Source: Cryptosporidium bovis
Lineage: Eukaryota; Apicomplexa; Conoidasida; Eucoccidiorida; Cryptosporidiidae
Assembly: GCA_009768925.2 (NCBI GenBank)
Contig: VHIT02000020.1
Location: 1-53,981 of the forward strand
Direction: 5' to 3'
Length of the DNA: 53,981 nucleotides
Shown: piece after piece, positions 31,601-37,981 of the stretch
Layout: each line of letters opens with the position of its first letter
Position numbering within the stretch: position 1 is the stretch's first letter
The notes under the pieces: generated by a model
Databases searched by the model: none
Told to the model about the DNA's origin: nothing
Seen by the model: the letters and a program-made list of their open reading frames with translations, nothing else
Made by a program: the position numbers and the translations under genes

Positions 31601-33522
31601 CTTAGTTCTCTCAATATATCAATTACAAGTGGTTTAGATTGGTTTGATTTGTCAAAGACTTTATCGAGCTTATGTGGCGGTGTACAACCCAAAAGTGAGA
31701 CTTCACAGTGTCCCATTTGAGAATTAGAATAAGAGAAGGAGTTGTCAAGCCAATTTTCTGTGTTAGCAATTTTGTTAAACTCATCTAAAAACTCTTTCAA
31801 TGTTGGTTTGATGAATCCTGAAGTGAATATATCATTTCTTGGTGTTTGAATATCTGGCAATTCTTTTCCTAAAGAAATGATAACGAGGTTATATATTTGG
31901 CGTCTCAGTTGGTGAAGTTTCATTGAAAAAGCCCACATAATCTTCAATAAAATATCTCTAATTATGATATTTTTTTGTGGATTATTGTGTGTTATCAAAC
32001 CATCTTTCTTTAAAATGTCTGGTATAAATGCCAAAGATCTAATGCAATAATGTTGAGCTGGTAAGGGTAGCGAAGTATCCAAGACATTTCTAGTAAGTGA
32101 ATGCAGGCATTTTAAAACTGAATCGAATAGAGATTCTTGATTCATATTATTAAAAAATGAATTCGAATATTCAATCCTCAGATATACTAACATTTCATGT
32201 ATTATTGCCGATGAAATTACTTTTACAGTCTCATATCCTGTTCTCCCATGGCCAATAAGCACAGTTTCATCAAGCAGTATGTCAGCTTTGTCGTAAAAGC
32301 TCTGTCTAATATCTGTGCTCAAAATACTTCTAAGGCAAACCAATATTTCGCGTCTTTGTTGAATACAATATGGTGGGCAGAGAAGTAATATTTCAATAAA
32401 ACCTTGAGTAAATCCCGGAAGTATTTGCCTCAGAGCCTCTGAAAGTCGATCATCAGTATTAAAACTTCTAAAAAAATGAATAAACCAAAGGGCAATTTTA
32501 CTACATGCAATCATGTATTCTTGTACAAAAGACTTATATGAAGGTTTGGAAATTATGTCCATTACTTGTTCAAAATTAATCTGAAAGTGTTGATTTGCAG
32601 AGTGGTTATATGAAGTGTATGAAGAACCTGGTAATTTAGGATGGAATTCTCTTGGGAAGATGCTTGCCATATTTAAACAAGAAATTAAATTGGGAGCAAA
32701 TATTGCAAAATAACGTTCTATGTAGTGTGGATAAAGTTGAAAGATATGTAATAGAGCCAGAGGTAGCTCTGTCAAAATTCTCAGAGATCTGTTACAGGGT
32801 AATACTGAAGTAGAGGTTGAGTTACTACTATTACTTATGCCAGAGGGCAAGGAGCTTCTATTTGCGGCTGAACGGACAGGATTTGTCAGATCACCAAAAT
32901 CTGACAATGAAGATGACAGGCCACCCCTAAATAATGATTGATCTGACTCTTCATTTGTCAAATTTGTTGAATCTGACTTATTTGCCGAGTTTCTACCATT
33001 AATTCCCATTAAATCCTGCCCTTGAGAAGAATTGCTCCTGTTTGAAATTATTTCTTGAATTAGATGTGGCAAATTATGCTGAATATCATTACAAAGTCTA
33101 GATGAGAATCCAAGAAATGACTCTACTAGAAATTCTAACTTTTCAGTAAAATTCTTGTGCAAAAAAACTAAATTTCGAATGGCAAGTACTCCAATATCGT
33201 CCATTTCTCTATCAAGAATATGTAGGCACAACTGTGCTAACTCGAGACAGTAATTAGAAATTATTTCATTGTGTGGAAGTAAGGTTAATATTTCCATACA
33301 AACAATACTTGATTTTCTGTACTCTTGTTTTCTCAATTTGTCCTTAAAAAGTAGAATCGACTTGATTCCTTCGAGACATTCATTTAGGAAATTAGAATAT
33401 GTCTGAACATCACTAGTGTATAGTTCTATATTATCTCTAATACTTGTTAAAAACTCCAATTCGTCCTCTACATTTCTTTGTCCAAATGTCTTTAGCCTCG
33501 AGCTAATTTCACTTATATCCAT
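16678..33522 (-). CDS. TRA1: Tra1/TRRAP, giant PIKK-family pseudokinase scaffold
   Basis: A single uninterrupted ORF of 5614 aa, against about 3,750-3,850 in yeast and human. It is mostly HEAT/TPR-type helical solenoid, then a FAT region, a PI3K-like domain at about 5150-5570 and a FATC end (MKPTWMPWL). The catalytic loop reads ILGVNEVTPNK in place of DRHxxN, and the metal-binding DFG reads DTG, so it is a pseudokinase like all Tra1/TRRAP proteins. Tra1 contacts activators and forms part of SAGA and NuA4 acetyltransferase complexes in the nucleus. The extra length includes Asn/Ser linkers, a Gln-rich stretch (residues about 1980-2095) and an Asn/Asp/His repeat block (about 3465-3550). No introns are needed. 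Confidence 0.95.
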   Translation of the reverse strand: MDISEISSRLKTFGQRNVEDELEFLTSIRDNIELYTSDVQTYSNFLNECLEGIKSILLFKDKLRKQEYRKSSIVCMEILTLLPHNEIISNYCLELAQLCLHILDREMDDIGVLAIRNLVFLHKNFTEKLEFLVESFLGFSSRLCNDIQHNLPHLIQEIISNRSNSSQGQDLMGINGRNSANKSDSTNLTNEESDQSLFRGGLSSSLSDFGDLTNPVRSAANRSSLPSGISNSSNSTSTSVLPCNRSLRILTELPLALLHIFQLYPHYIERYFAIFAPNLISCLNMASIFPREFHPKLPGSSYTSYNHSANQHFQINFEQVMDIISKPSYKSFVQEYMIACSKIALWFIHFFRSFNTDDRLSEALRQILPGFTQGFIEILLLCPPYCIQQRREILVCLRSILSTDIRQSFYDKADILLDETVLIGHGRTGYETVKVISSAIIHEMLVYLRIEYSNSFFNNMNQESLFDSVLKCLHSLTRNVLDTSLPLPAQHYCIRSLAFIPDILKKDGLITHNNPQKNIIIRDILLKIMWAFSMKLHQLRRQIYNLVIISLGKELPDIQTPRNDIFTSGFIKPTLKEFLDEFNKIANTENWLDNSFSYSNSQMGHCEVSLLGCTPPHKLDKVFDKSNQSKPLVIDILRELRPIIRATIIGARQTVFHITTLNSRGFTSNGNYNGNFNNKNFINTNSSGISNANNNNINLDITRYDVRKLSSGLMLNEKESKLLQKILIEGIICSIEYCISFQYTMSTSSFFHIGEGGDKCMIIPTSSLIIPSNLQSQPNQHISNLSTGPSNTKTNNLKLHHFSPLSILPEERELLELLASTLCYIHPQSFGDIIQATFPLLFDWSTRISPQIALIFHYWGLQHHVSRIFYESILPHLISKLESLSIEPESEFKALRKNSSSLNIILASLNQIQGSFESISQNDISSIIAQANNMSSTPLTFSIYPIECEKSALSRCVIDPHIDLVEQHCNIPFSRGRISNYGVLIISSDNKFSIIDPRDDPHDLLKFAPTTAPHGNPEDNPFPFDILTQNVNVSFLQINKDFPDLPIPDTFIYNNNKYGICDNNSNVIASGLVITRLFKQLFRYIGQNPQFEVIIIPHIVDLCVSCISMASKYQSNIFFLSILRSLFRSITPGGKASGIYREFLKILPWFLETAIKMHKITDSPFREIWLEISLTVPARLKSLLPYMGELIGPMIDALESNDPELVLLALRSLDLWIDNLHHDFLYPILTNTIYQSHRFQTRPSIIVILCKLLRPAPPIPLPIAQILLNNYPRFQKNNNLSYYTLQSIAFQHATVVGRILGKLGGKNRWFLKDSPILEPEQGNNMNVPITMSFNSSFAESKQTLFFKINDVLQHIYQYLVSVSKLDSSSSITQTIRGITNSHIKNLILFYLSVFWVDIGSVDNINNYFNFLGLYLRENFERIENPKIKTLFSMDYLSLSAISTMPSYFINIELLTKIIILASSTIDEFSSVIGKNCEGLTTFLAIYSASRSFIPEHSTLNLYWSSFNTDPVTPILSGLFETIEVQFVTTPKKDNNYRKPALVSLEAIKDLVSTYYNLVKNFPSFYVRRALQTAQLPTLLSSNIVTLCYENLREKKTAASLLIIEILNCIPPDWSQIYFTRLSDSLFFVSKDSEAYCNSFGERCSEDALECLIYSVFSGIKPNAILNKDSSTCFSLPQTKYGNTITQSRLVTVSGEQISTFGSNWDDFIKMITDTNKLKENNQELWWTDSHRVYMEMLIFDSKENWFSGSLIRNEIFNSLGESIPSEEVLNILRGHLNHLFINSIVPNILSLSSSCRRMAQKCLCSLSHVTGVSVATLLNISFNNLNEVMLQNGSSTQTTLLQLLLSRLQTKLISTCSIPYQLAFLDALCFIASLRPTPIGIPSTVIKRFVEDIIVLIKDEVDIETNESQKGLSNSQTQANTHSMNHQNTFNKDNPDIENNRIKVQIYSIKFLKQVLIHPIWSEFLRNRPQISSHTSSSTSSIVNPIIQTSSPIQTNQSNTFQQVTQSQSNQVHQGSHLSQGIQFQQQQIQNLTQNVGLQTQITHNLPNQGIHQVNQQKSQFSHQVYPNQYQNSINQQVYSCVNQLSQQMQSKPLVEELRWRIIGILLRCVTRKDLEICKAAHHALRVIVRIERFVLNQQISHIDNTSDILNTNNVNRNHTNTSHYELLPEDQLRHCLRPVLVQLASATRLTVHLLQGLARLLELLCFCFNVTLGEKLLQHLQKLCWPTDFQQRDNFNTNNYVNHRQVPNSSTGFVGSYYDNINRHEEDLQMAIAMVCVFHLLPQGSDEFVAKVIGTVLGTRSFPGIDGTANGQSSVYSFITSYVTNMTISSPFRLPLALFSTHSPHNVVMFLIQQLSSDRYANFLIDLIRIKSCSVVRVKLYQYRAQLIDSTLNKVLKEIEYFETKRDIVKSVGQSQVNNSIQTNIGQKNHAITQNISKKMTHSVPSSPAYTEIYSSAWNGIRVLSNLCDEWPSILIIDFLEYYYSTNKSNLTIIDALLTLYNTIFNRLIVLSRTGGILNNGNYDNKFELALGYQGSVSWQHPWSFFHSNECFLLFKMLIGFYSATNTLNNPFNKNLSDKSETYLGKEVVTDIESIMKSMKSVLVTSLSNHNNSSVGSLTQTSPVNYHRQGINEGDHIFSANNSSYSFSQVRPLNQNGSNGVNIQSPNNKNIQNSSINSAGCNQILYPSKELIYSLLLNTTNTNEVKEHLKRRRIDVVLTIATLFGTSTTIDTGPLRDFLIFTVPKTLTIQEKRLLFNQLLQRYYPNNPNIDTSTILPGTQLACIQLILIPLLEFEFNRIEKDTSEFPLENSWLNENIYEGIILRIVLPTLERGVIPLHGTFGLSATDDILKIETLKLLIIIIKNKYFDETLSNNRKRVVKNVWNILRTESSLLKSWGYIAMCYFVKKYPFPDKILFSMLVSLIRLYSISEVRMIVRRALELFIPLLYSIKPISYELDQNNLISPNQSNRSINRNTFSLVPSPPKLSIRDKTPEKLFSNWIRLMVAILIQDSFNLPLQQQLYHWNIITLHPDILFCESIYLLSPILSTITKLLWGYYPINPNFNHNYISNTPLINQSCGYSGQGANSQYSFPTSTNVPFLPEIKRNIFDVMMVVTNWICNINETIDSVNIGNEDSCSVDSVENKKRKLSPESTPDLKSQNKLKMNASDYVNSSIDISSIPYLSSLLDSDEKRYISLIDLIITIWFRLALLSSNSDHQMVAKSFNIVSNIIKKNPYCKVQYNWLDLGYSYANYLNNTTQNRINTHGQNGLSSNSNSILHSSQTINNNHIAFHLTIIAGIQVIIRHQSPSMLIMQLNSLLQILDPAIISGERVVTDSLYSLICKLVQMISEPSKQLKQMINEFIENVYSNIDHSNKHEFIKRKELEYSYIKNYRTPLARKLKPDNNVDLFYTKLLEISVSGIWSIFGDLPILPESRPIKFIGKNKVFDRPASMEGDQNFTLASDRNKSNNNNNNIGNEDNYSNVNVHNNKDNNNNNNDNNNNNMDDDEDNNSNVNVHNNKDNNNNFNVHNSKINSSNNSDNNDNSINNEDDGSNKPHKNISLYTSIKITQSLLAHGILSSDISKDIFISEKKHRNGLLFLKYLSPLIIYTLNRILQLISGNTNTQSIHSTYSNSFPVKHSNMRNHVFIAPKVSGTSTNYNTISQAQNLNTVQNILTLNICCEFLQILFISPSVTIEVIGNSFLRDYSIQLLRDFGLSNFQGGIVHNIISIIGRWLFGTQLNLSSYLFEKLQIKLDGDNCFNSDNSEHSNSDSFLSLDSDKKELPKVVDLDDILRCYCQVKSESSKEVDILNFELVIILLTSWSFVCDRNRKYEVHLIYHSFLKELLNEEDKFLNLKTEICEKMSFINTDWFNLRNEFYSEADSLFSNCKIISYLERCALLSLASPHPVIKEGILSWFNKKLPLDIMERFHYLFTSSSFDVLAERFYITEFLELMIPSLTLDEASTNMIGRFATILPSLERGTAERVKSKYLDNHPDKSERVQDNIAKDELNLWEIDDSFFANIVNYEVDIGAKNASLIELLECDSKVELLKKPNSKNFRNVLEDDKYSQILTFNKVIEDARNRPDLILKSLLFFSNTDEEIAITTWKTIFPFIWGNLTNKQKDSLTSDIIDLLSKERHHRISSSMPSEWTIPHIILEGLILCKSPPILPTSLLLHLSTKLRCWHIAGDYLKNQMYHKHSLISDIDYNCLLHKSENNCEDIAYGKDLDNSWMILAEIYSELQEEDIVIGIRRAHSNCIETHAGLALMQQAEWSRAQEIFYNNLDKIYCLNFSFEDKGIQNEDNKISCWYDLIDIGKPSLLNNEVIIWIDSWVACAKHLNQWNTLNEFAKERKNPQLQLECSSKLQDWVLVEKLVNKYILHNPVTKLCQAYHSLYDLLLGTISNNWSFQVPQEQGIYNHVNYNRNINFGNMNSGNTLYYQNIQNFILQNNISKSKLSEFERHCSVGYKTVLNFWAMLPSIVSVCHIPLLLNFQQYVELQEGFRLSSDIEKKLYQDNNFNQTFNSTNIHNNLGMGMNLQLHNNGMFPQGTVANNHISVSGGMMNVVGNLGSYSASQGLSSSSTPGYFEARMLNVWRDRLPNKWDSMILWNDLFVWRNFVFSIIMNLISRSDYLSPHAKSLWPSYLQDMPWTMIKFASIARKSHRLPEVSVALLQRLQNHLQLSGGDAYRAETFLATIEKVKLCLSDNSQLRTGLNILNMTDFQKSPEPYFDEYRAELLRLKGIILNKLYPNFYIEGDTHNSGNVILGHSIFNSDSGLQTVNNSPIPNIGPPMVRPNTDLLSSLKVYPLFARGWITWAQYTDRLLYIHQNMSYAVNAVISYLMGIYLRPDKYSILLSRILWLLPHDSPEGKYLSLAFIKYSDFLPCAVWLPWIPQLIAGLDRIEGNALMHILNKITTVFPQSIYFNIRSIYLEKREMGSMYWYSYSNSEFDNNLNKNQAPPPSSGIYPTFISLGWQRIETIMNNCRQKHGALTLALEHWVEDLVLNCKPDPLDELLCAIRTLFQMTVDIFPHCKPNGLWENYCNYEEGLRDSDFLPKVGVQFLEQNVIKRYEQLLSKSANINNKSFERSRNVIKQFWDEFKDDFNVYKCDQSSSIEKVPLNLKVDYVLQKLKKWKDYFTKCTEKCSNDNFGGNSLLPDLSSTLCDLFHRINIKIEVPGQNLRISSESLYLRNFAVLESSSSSNPIGGVIYLDRPLPIVETVVRQSYKLKRIGFITSNGGTIHFLIQPYSGLQQKVEERILHLQVALNSLLYRYKETRSRSIFFTIQPCVPLHPRCRIVEDSEKKSIAELVEEEAIDNNDLVRDLDIPVLMHRRLLNIHRRRVSEEDLEEKVQKDDLLKIYSEICENWVPGDILRRNLLKRFRSHDQSFTFIKQFTCQIGILSIFSYILGVNEVTPNKIFLSIDTGQVYQSELKSSYVSSTLIVEKTERVPFRLTRNMENLMGPFGKVGVLPGSMLAFVHCLQKYEFHVRNLLCSLIRDDLYTFSMHRAIQVTQIQNKETDKVIYGRLDGTLQYNSQPVSDETTQSSISKLMQERLLSNVEIREKVDRNVRRMMEKIAMLTNPRPTNNKSVPIDRSILELIECSTDKSNLSTMKPTWMPWL
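22870..23130 (-). repeat. Asn/Asp-rich in-frame repeat block inside Tra1 with 90-bp period
   Basis: The segment encodes Asn-runs interrupted by NVNVHNNKDNNN units. A 37-bp exact match occurs at 22961-22997 and 23051-23087, a shift of 90 bp (30 codons), and a more diverged third copy (NVHNSKINSS) starts near 22937. The rest is GTT/ATT-type trinucleotide repeats on the plus strand. The length is a multiple of three, so the frame is preserved. Confidence 0.85.
27240..27580 (-). repeat. Gln/Asn-rich low-complexity segment in Tra1
   Basis: About 110 residues dominated by Gln, Asn, Ser and His (for example GIQFQQQQIQNLTQNVG) interrupt the helical solenoid. The Gln codons vary, so this is not a pure CAG/CAA slippage tract. 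It would be a flexible loop emerging from the scaffold. Confidence 0.75.
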
Positions 33523-33872
33523 ATTTAGCTTTCATTAATTACTACAGATTATGGTCTATTTATATATAATAATGCTAATTTTTACACAAAAATCAATACA
33601 GTATATATTTACTTTAAAAATTCTTTGTTACGATATTTATCAAAACAAATAAATAACAAAAACGATATCAAAGTTCCCACTACTTTGACTATACCATTCA
33701 AACCCGCAATTTTATTGTGCGATCTGGCCCGGCTACTATTGCACGTCTACAACAAGATGAATAAGAAATACAAACACCTATAGGAATAAAAAAAATCGAA
33801 TAAATATCACCAAACATACATTAATTGAAAGGACATAGATGAAGTATTTGCTATATATGTAAAATGGTATCC
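33523..33872. other. 350-bp intergenic region upstream of Tra1
   Basis: This gap lies between the Tra1 ATG and the RabGGTase beta stop; both genes are on the minus strand. It should hold the Tra1 promoter and the 3' end of the preceding gene. One GC-richer patch stands out at about 33716-33750 (gtgcgatctggcccggctac). I see no ORF, tRNA or clear repeat. Confidence 0.5.
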
Positions 33873-34874
33873 TTAACCTATGCCCAAAAAATCTAAATCC
33901 GAAAGTGGAACTGCAAATATGGGACTGACTGGACACAGAGTGGTGTCTGTTCTCATAAGAGATAGGGCTGCTACCCCAAAAAAGGTGTGGAATACGTCCG
34001 GTATATTTCCAGGTCTGTCTGAAATCCCTCCATCAGCGACGTCCTGGGAATCTAGAATATACATTTCTAGCAATTCTCTATCTACAAACCCTGTTTTATT
34101 CAAAACGAAAAGTACGGAAAAGATCCACCACGAATAGCAGACATCAGGTGCTTTTTCTGGCCTTCCATTGAAACCTCCACAAAGTAACTGTCTCTCACAC
34201 AACCAAATCCCCAACCTTTCCGTATCAATCAAATCAAGGGAATTTAACAATACTAGAGATGAAGTGCAACAGAAGGTGTATGCAGCGTGGGATTCCGAAC
34301 ATGGATTGCAACCGAACCCTCCATCGTCATTATGGCAACGGAGTAAATATAACAATGTACTCTCTACATTAATTTTTTCAAGTTTGTTCAAAATTGTCAA
34401 GGAAGATACTGCACAGTAAACAAACCTAACATCCGTTTCTAAATAACCATCACTATTAAAAGAGCCATCTTCATTTTGAAGAGACAATATCCAATTTGAA
34501 ACTTTCTCCGAGTCTAACCTGTCTATTTTCCCAATCATCAGTGAGATTAGAACTACATAATATGTAGACACAATATTCGCATCCAAACCAACATTCTGTG
34601 AGTAGCCCACCATAGTCCCTTCATCATCTATGACTACCTTGCAACTTTCAATGAAATCAAGAATATTAGCTTCTAATTCCTTAATTTTTTGTTCTTGACT
34701 CGGCATCAAAGATTTTCTCAATAGCATTAAAGTGCCCACCCCCCAGAAAATCCCAGATGCCTTAATGGGAATGCCATATAATCCTTGATTACCATCGTTA
34801 TGATAGTACAAGTTCCTTATAAATTCAAAATGCTTACTTTTGTCAAACCTCTTCCGAGTTAAATGTGTAGACAT
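33873..34874 (-). CDS. RABGGTB: Rab geranylgeranyltransferase beta subunit
   Basis: 333 aa from the first ATG at 34874 (MSTHLTRKRF); the open frame extends further only with a GTG. Length matches the family (about 330). Prenyltransferase beta repeats are clear: GSFNSDGYLETDVRFVYCA, GGFGCNPCSESHAAYTFCC, GGFNGRPEKAPDVCYSWW and GGISDRPGNIPDVFHTFFG. Zinc ligands are the Asp and Cys of PDVCYSWW and the His of FHTFFG. RPEKxPDVCYSWW distinguishes RabGGTase beta from farnesyl- and GGTase-I beta subunits. With its alpha subunit it attaches geranylgeranyl groups to C-terminal cysteines of Rab GTPases for vesicle traffic. It follows the Vps34 gene on the same strand. Confidence 0.95.
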   Translation of the reverse strand: MSTHLTRKRFDKSKHFEFIRNLYYHNDGNQGLYGIPIKASGIFWGVGTLMLLRKSLMPSQEQKIKELEANILDFIESCKVVIDDEGTMVGYSQNVGLDANIVSTYYVVLISLMIGKIDRLDSEKVSNWILSLQNEDGSFNSDGYLETDVRFVYCAVSSLTILNKLEKINVESTLLYLLRCHNDDGGFGCNPCSESHAAYTFCCTSSLVLLNSLDLIDTERLGIWLCERQLLCGGFNGRPEKAPDVCYSWWIFSVLFVLNKTGFVDRELLEMYILDSQDVADGGISDRPGNIPDVFHTFFGVAALSLMRTDTTLCPVSPIFAVPLSDLDFLGIG

Positions 34875-34963
34875 TTCAATAGGAAAAAAAAGAAAAAAAA
34901 TAGCGTCTCTCTGCGGGACGAATAACAATTCAATTCCCTTCACTAATATATGAAATCAATTAT

Positions 34964-37804
34964 TTACTTCCAATATAATGCCCATTCATGTAGTGTGTCT
35001 ACAACCGCTGGAAACAATGCTTTTGAAGAAGTCATTATTATTTCCCTTAAGTAATCTTCTGCCTCCATTTCACTAAGTTCAAGCCTAAACTTCTCTTTTA
35101 TTTTAATTAAAACCGCTTTGTTACTACTACCGAACCTCGAATCAAAATCTTTAATACCACTATCAACCATTAGAAGCAGTAAATTTATAAACAACCACGA
35201 TCTCCTTCGAATATATCTGTAGAACTCACAACATTTATCAACAAATAGTTTAAATCCATTTGAGTTTATCCCACCCATTGCTTCTATCATTTCTGAACAT
35301 ATCTTCATTGGTGGTGGAAATGGTTTTGGATCTTCACCGAATATATATCCAAAGTCAACGTGTAAGAAATCACCATTTTTACCGACCAAAAGGTTATCCA
35401 AATGTCTATCTCCAACCCCAACAATAAAAGTGGCTACACTATACACTGCGCAACTTACGATGAATTTATTGACAATAGCTCCTGGTATCTTATCAATTTG
35501 AGTATCGTGAATAGCTGCCCAGTACTGAAGAATGCAGTTCTTGCCGTATTTCTTCCTCAGCGTACCTATTGAATGAAAGTCCTCAAGAAAAAGTATCAAA
35601 CCGTCATTCTTAGAAAATGAAAGAACTTTGTATGTTGTAATAGAATTGGTAACATTCCACTCTTGAAGTAATTTACTCGAAATTTCAAGTAACTGAATGA
35701 CAAGTTGATCTTGTCTTAGATCATCGCCTACCTTATACATGTACTTTGACTCAATAACTGGATATATGAACTCTGAAGAATAGGAGCTTTCATCCCTTGG
35801 ATCATAATCCAATATCTTTATCTGATCAAGGTTATCTAGTATTGCAATTCTGCAAGATAAAATGAATGGGCAAAGCGTAGACTTTATTATGAAACTTTCA
35901 TTTGGCACAATTCCAATGAGTGCCTTATTTATATCAATAGGCAAGGGCAATGGTTCACTCAAATTTGTGATATTAAGTATTGGAAGTCCAATATTTTCAA
36001 TATGTTCATGTATATTGTTTGAATAAAAATTTTTTGATTCCCAAACTATTTTCGAAGAGTACAAACTTTTATCTGAATTAATTTTTCTGCAGTTCTTTAT
36101 AAGCTTATATTCATTTTCTGTCATATATTTTATTGAGTTTGAGAGTTTTAAAACTATCCTACCAATAGCTGGAGAGTTTGAAAATACTTCATGTGAATAA
36201 TTAGAAATATTTCCAACTTCAAAATCTTGTAATACATTCTGAAATTTCAGAATCTTTTTCTCTAGTCTTTCCCTCCTACATTCTTCTATTGAGACGTTGT
36301 AAATCCATAACAGTGTAAATCTAAATCGTAGTTGTGATAAAAACAAATCAATTATTTCGAGATTATTATGATAGATACAACATTGTTTTTTGTAATTTCC
36401 ATTCGAAACAGAGTTCTCTGGATCAATTAATTCATCTATTATTTTAATAACCGTTCTTTCAAATACATATGTAGACTCTGAGTCAGAAATTTCAGAAACT
36501 AATAGCCAAAGTAGCTCTATTGAAAGTTCAAGATCAAGTGTGACATATTTTTTTAGAAAGTTTGATAACTCAGAATTAACTTCATATCTGAGTGACTGAA
36601 CAAGTTGTGGTAAAATAAGTTTTAACTCATCCCTCGTACAACTCCTTAAATTGTTAATAGCAAATATACGTATGAATTCATATTCCCTGTAATCTCCAGA
36701 GAGCAGGTTCAAAGAGTCCTCAAGATGAATGCTACTTTTTTTTGGTATTTCATTAAAAGACTGAATACTTTCAAGTAATTTAGTTATTTCTTTAACTATT
36801 GAATCATCTTTTAGGTCAATGTTATCGAGTAACAATGGAATCCCACCCTTGAAAAATGGAAGAATATATCTATATTCCCATAAAATTTCAACTTCACTCT
36901 TAAACATATCCTTTTCTAACGCAGAAATATATAAGATATAAAGTCTCATAATATTTGATTCAATTTTAACTCTCAAACCATTATTGATAGTGCCACCTTC
37001 TAATTTTAAACTATCAAATCGAGTTTTTAAAGCGGAATAAGAGCGTTTAACAGAGAACAAATTATTATCGTGCATCTTTGAACAAGGTTTTTTTCGATTA
37101 GATTCCTTATTTCTAAAGAGATTCGAGTTCGTACATAGAAAATTTATGAATTGAGTGTAATTAACCTTAAAATCACATTCGAAACTTAATTCACTTGATA
37201 ATATTCTATTTTCTTTAAAACAAGAAAGAGTTGAATGCTTACCAAAATTAATCGAGACTGCCATATAACCTAGAGATAGACCATTTAGCTTACCATCATC
37301 CAATAAATTTGCAAAATATTTCATTGGAAAAAATGCCTTATAATTTCTGACACAGTTTTTTTGAAAAATAGGTAGATTTTTTGTACTCTTCTGATATTCA
37401 GGAACTATAGGTATTAAAATTGTTTCCTGAGAAACATATCCCTCTATATTAAATATTGGTAACAAAGAATATCCTATTTCAAAATTATCGATATCCTTCG
37501 CGTTCTCGTTCAAAATTTTAAATAAGCAAACAACCGAATAATTGCAGAATGGAGAGAAAGTGATCACTTCATCGATATTCACTTCAAAAAAGAAATCAAT
37601 ATGTATAAAATCTTTTGAATCATCTGGAAACTTATGAACCAACATAATTTTCGATTGAACCGGTGGTTTCAACTCTGAAACATCACCGCATGAACTTATT
37701 GTGAATAGCTCACATTGTATCCTCAATACAACGGGGGCAAATTCCGCAAAGTTACTGGAAAAAACTCCGCTCGATATTATTATTTTATTGACTTGAATCA
37801 ACAT
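34964..37804 (-). CDS. VPS34: class III phosphatidylinositol 3-kinase (Vps34-like)
   Basis: 946 aa from ATG at 37804. The order is an N-terminal C2-like region, a helical PIK domain (about 330-550, ILPQLVQSLRYE) and a C-terminal lipid kinase domain. The kinase domain has KVGDDLRQDQ (about 690), the catalytic loop GVGDRHLDNLL (about 795) and HVDFGYIFGEDPKPFPPPMK (about 815). The DPKPxPPPMK activation segment is specific to class III enzymes, which make PI3P on endosomal and autophagic membranes. In apicomplexans PI3P also serves apicoplast and vacuolar traffic; Cryptosporidium lacks an apicoplast, so endomembrane roles are likelier here. Asn/Ser-rich insertions lie near residues 225-260. It shares a 177-bp divergent promoter with ARS2. 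Confidence 0.95.
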   Translation of the reverse strand: MLIQVNKIIISSGVFSSNFAEFAPVVLRIQCELFTISSCGDVSELKPPVQSKIMLVHKFPDDSKDFIHIDFFFEVNIDEVITFSPFCNYSVVCLFKILNENAKDIDNFEIGYSLLPIFNIEGYVSQETILIPIVPEYQKSTKNLPIFQKNCVRNYKAFFPMKYFANLLDDGKLNGLSLGYMAVSINFGKHSTLSCFKENRILSSELSFECDFKVNYTQFINFLCTNSNLFRNKESNRKKPCSKMHDNNLFSVKRSYSALKTRFDSLKLEGGTINNGLRVKIESNIMRLYILYISALEKDMFKSEVEILWEYRYILPFFKGGIPLLLDNIDLKDDSIVKEITKLLESIQSFNEIPKKSSIHLEDSLNLLSGDYREYEFIRIFAINNLRSCTRDELKLILPQLVQSLRYEVNSELSNFLKKYVTLDLELSIELLWLLVSEISDSESTYVFERTVIKIIDELIDPENSVSNGNYKKQCCIYHNNLEIIDLFLSQLRFRFTLLWIYNVSIEECRRERLEKKILKFQNVLQDFEVGNISNYSHEVFSNSPAIGRIVLKLSNSIKYMTENEYKLIKNCRKINSDKSLYSSKIVWESKNFYSNNIHEHIENIGLPILNITNLSEPLPLPIDINKALIGIVPNESFIIKSTLCPFILSCRIAILDNLDQIKILDYDPRDESSYSSEFIYPVIESKYMYKVGDDLRQDQLVIQLLEISSKLLQEWNVTNSITTYKVLSFSKNDGLILFLEDFHSIGTLRKKYGKNCILQYWAAIHDTQIDKIPGAIVNKFIVSCAVYSVATFIVGVGDRHLDNLLVGKNGDFLHVDFGYIFGEDPKPFPPPMKICSEMIEAMGGINSNGFKLFVDKCCEFYRYIRRRSWLFINLLLLMVDSGIKDFDSRFGSSNKAVLIKIKEKFRLELSEMEAEDYLREIIMTSSKALFPAVVDTLHEWALYWK

Positions 37805-37981
37805 CAAACTATTATTACCTCACATTTTAAAAAGCTTTTAAAAACTTCTTTTTTAGATACCTTAATACTTTCTACCGCCTATTTCAAGCGTCTCTTTATT
37901 TACATAAATCACCACCCTTGTTAGTTTGAAAGAAAAAGAATATTAGTCTCAAGTATAATTGTAAATATTGGTTTATCGGAA

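Noticed and set aside
34875-34943. Upstream extension of RabGGTase beta
   Set aside because: It would need a GTG start and adds a Phe-rich run unlike the family; the ATG at 34874 gives the usual length.
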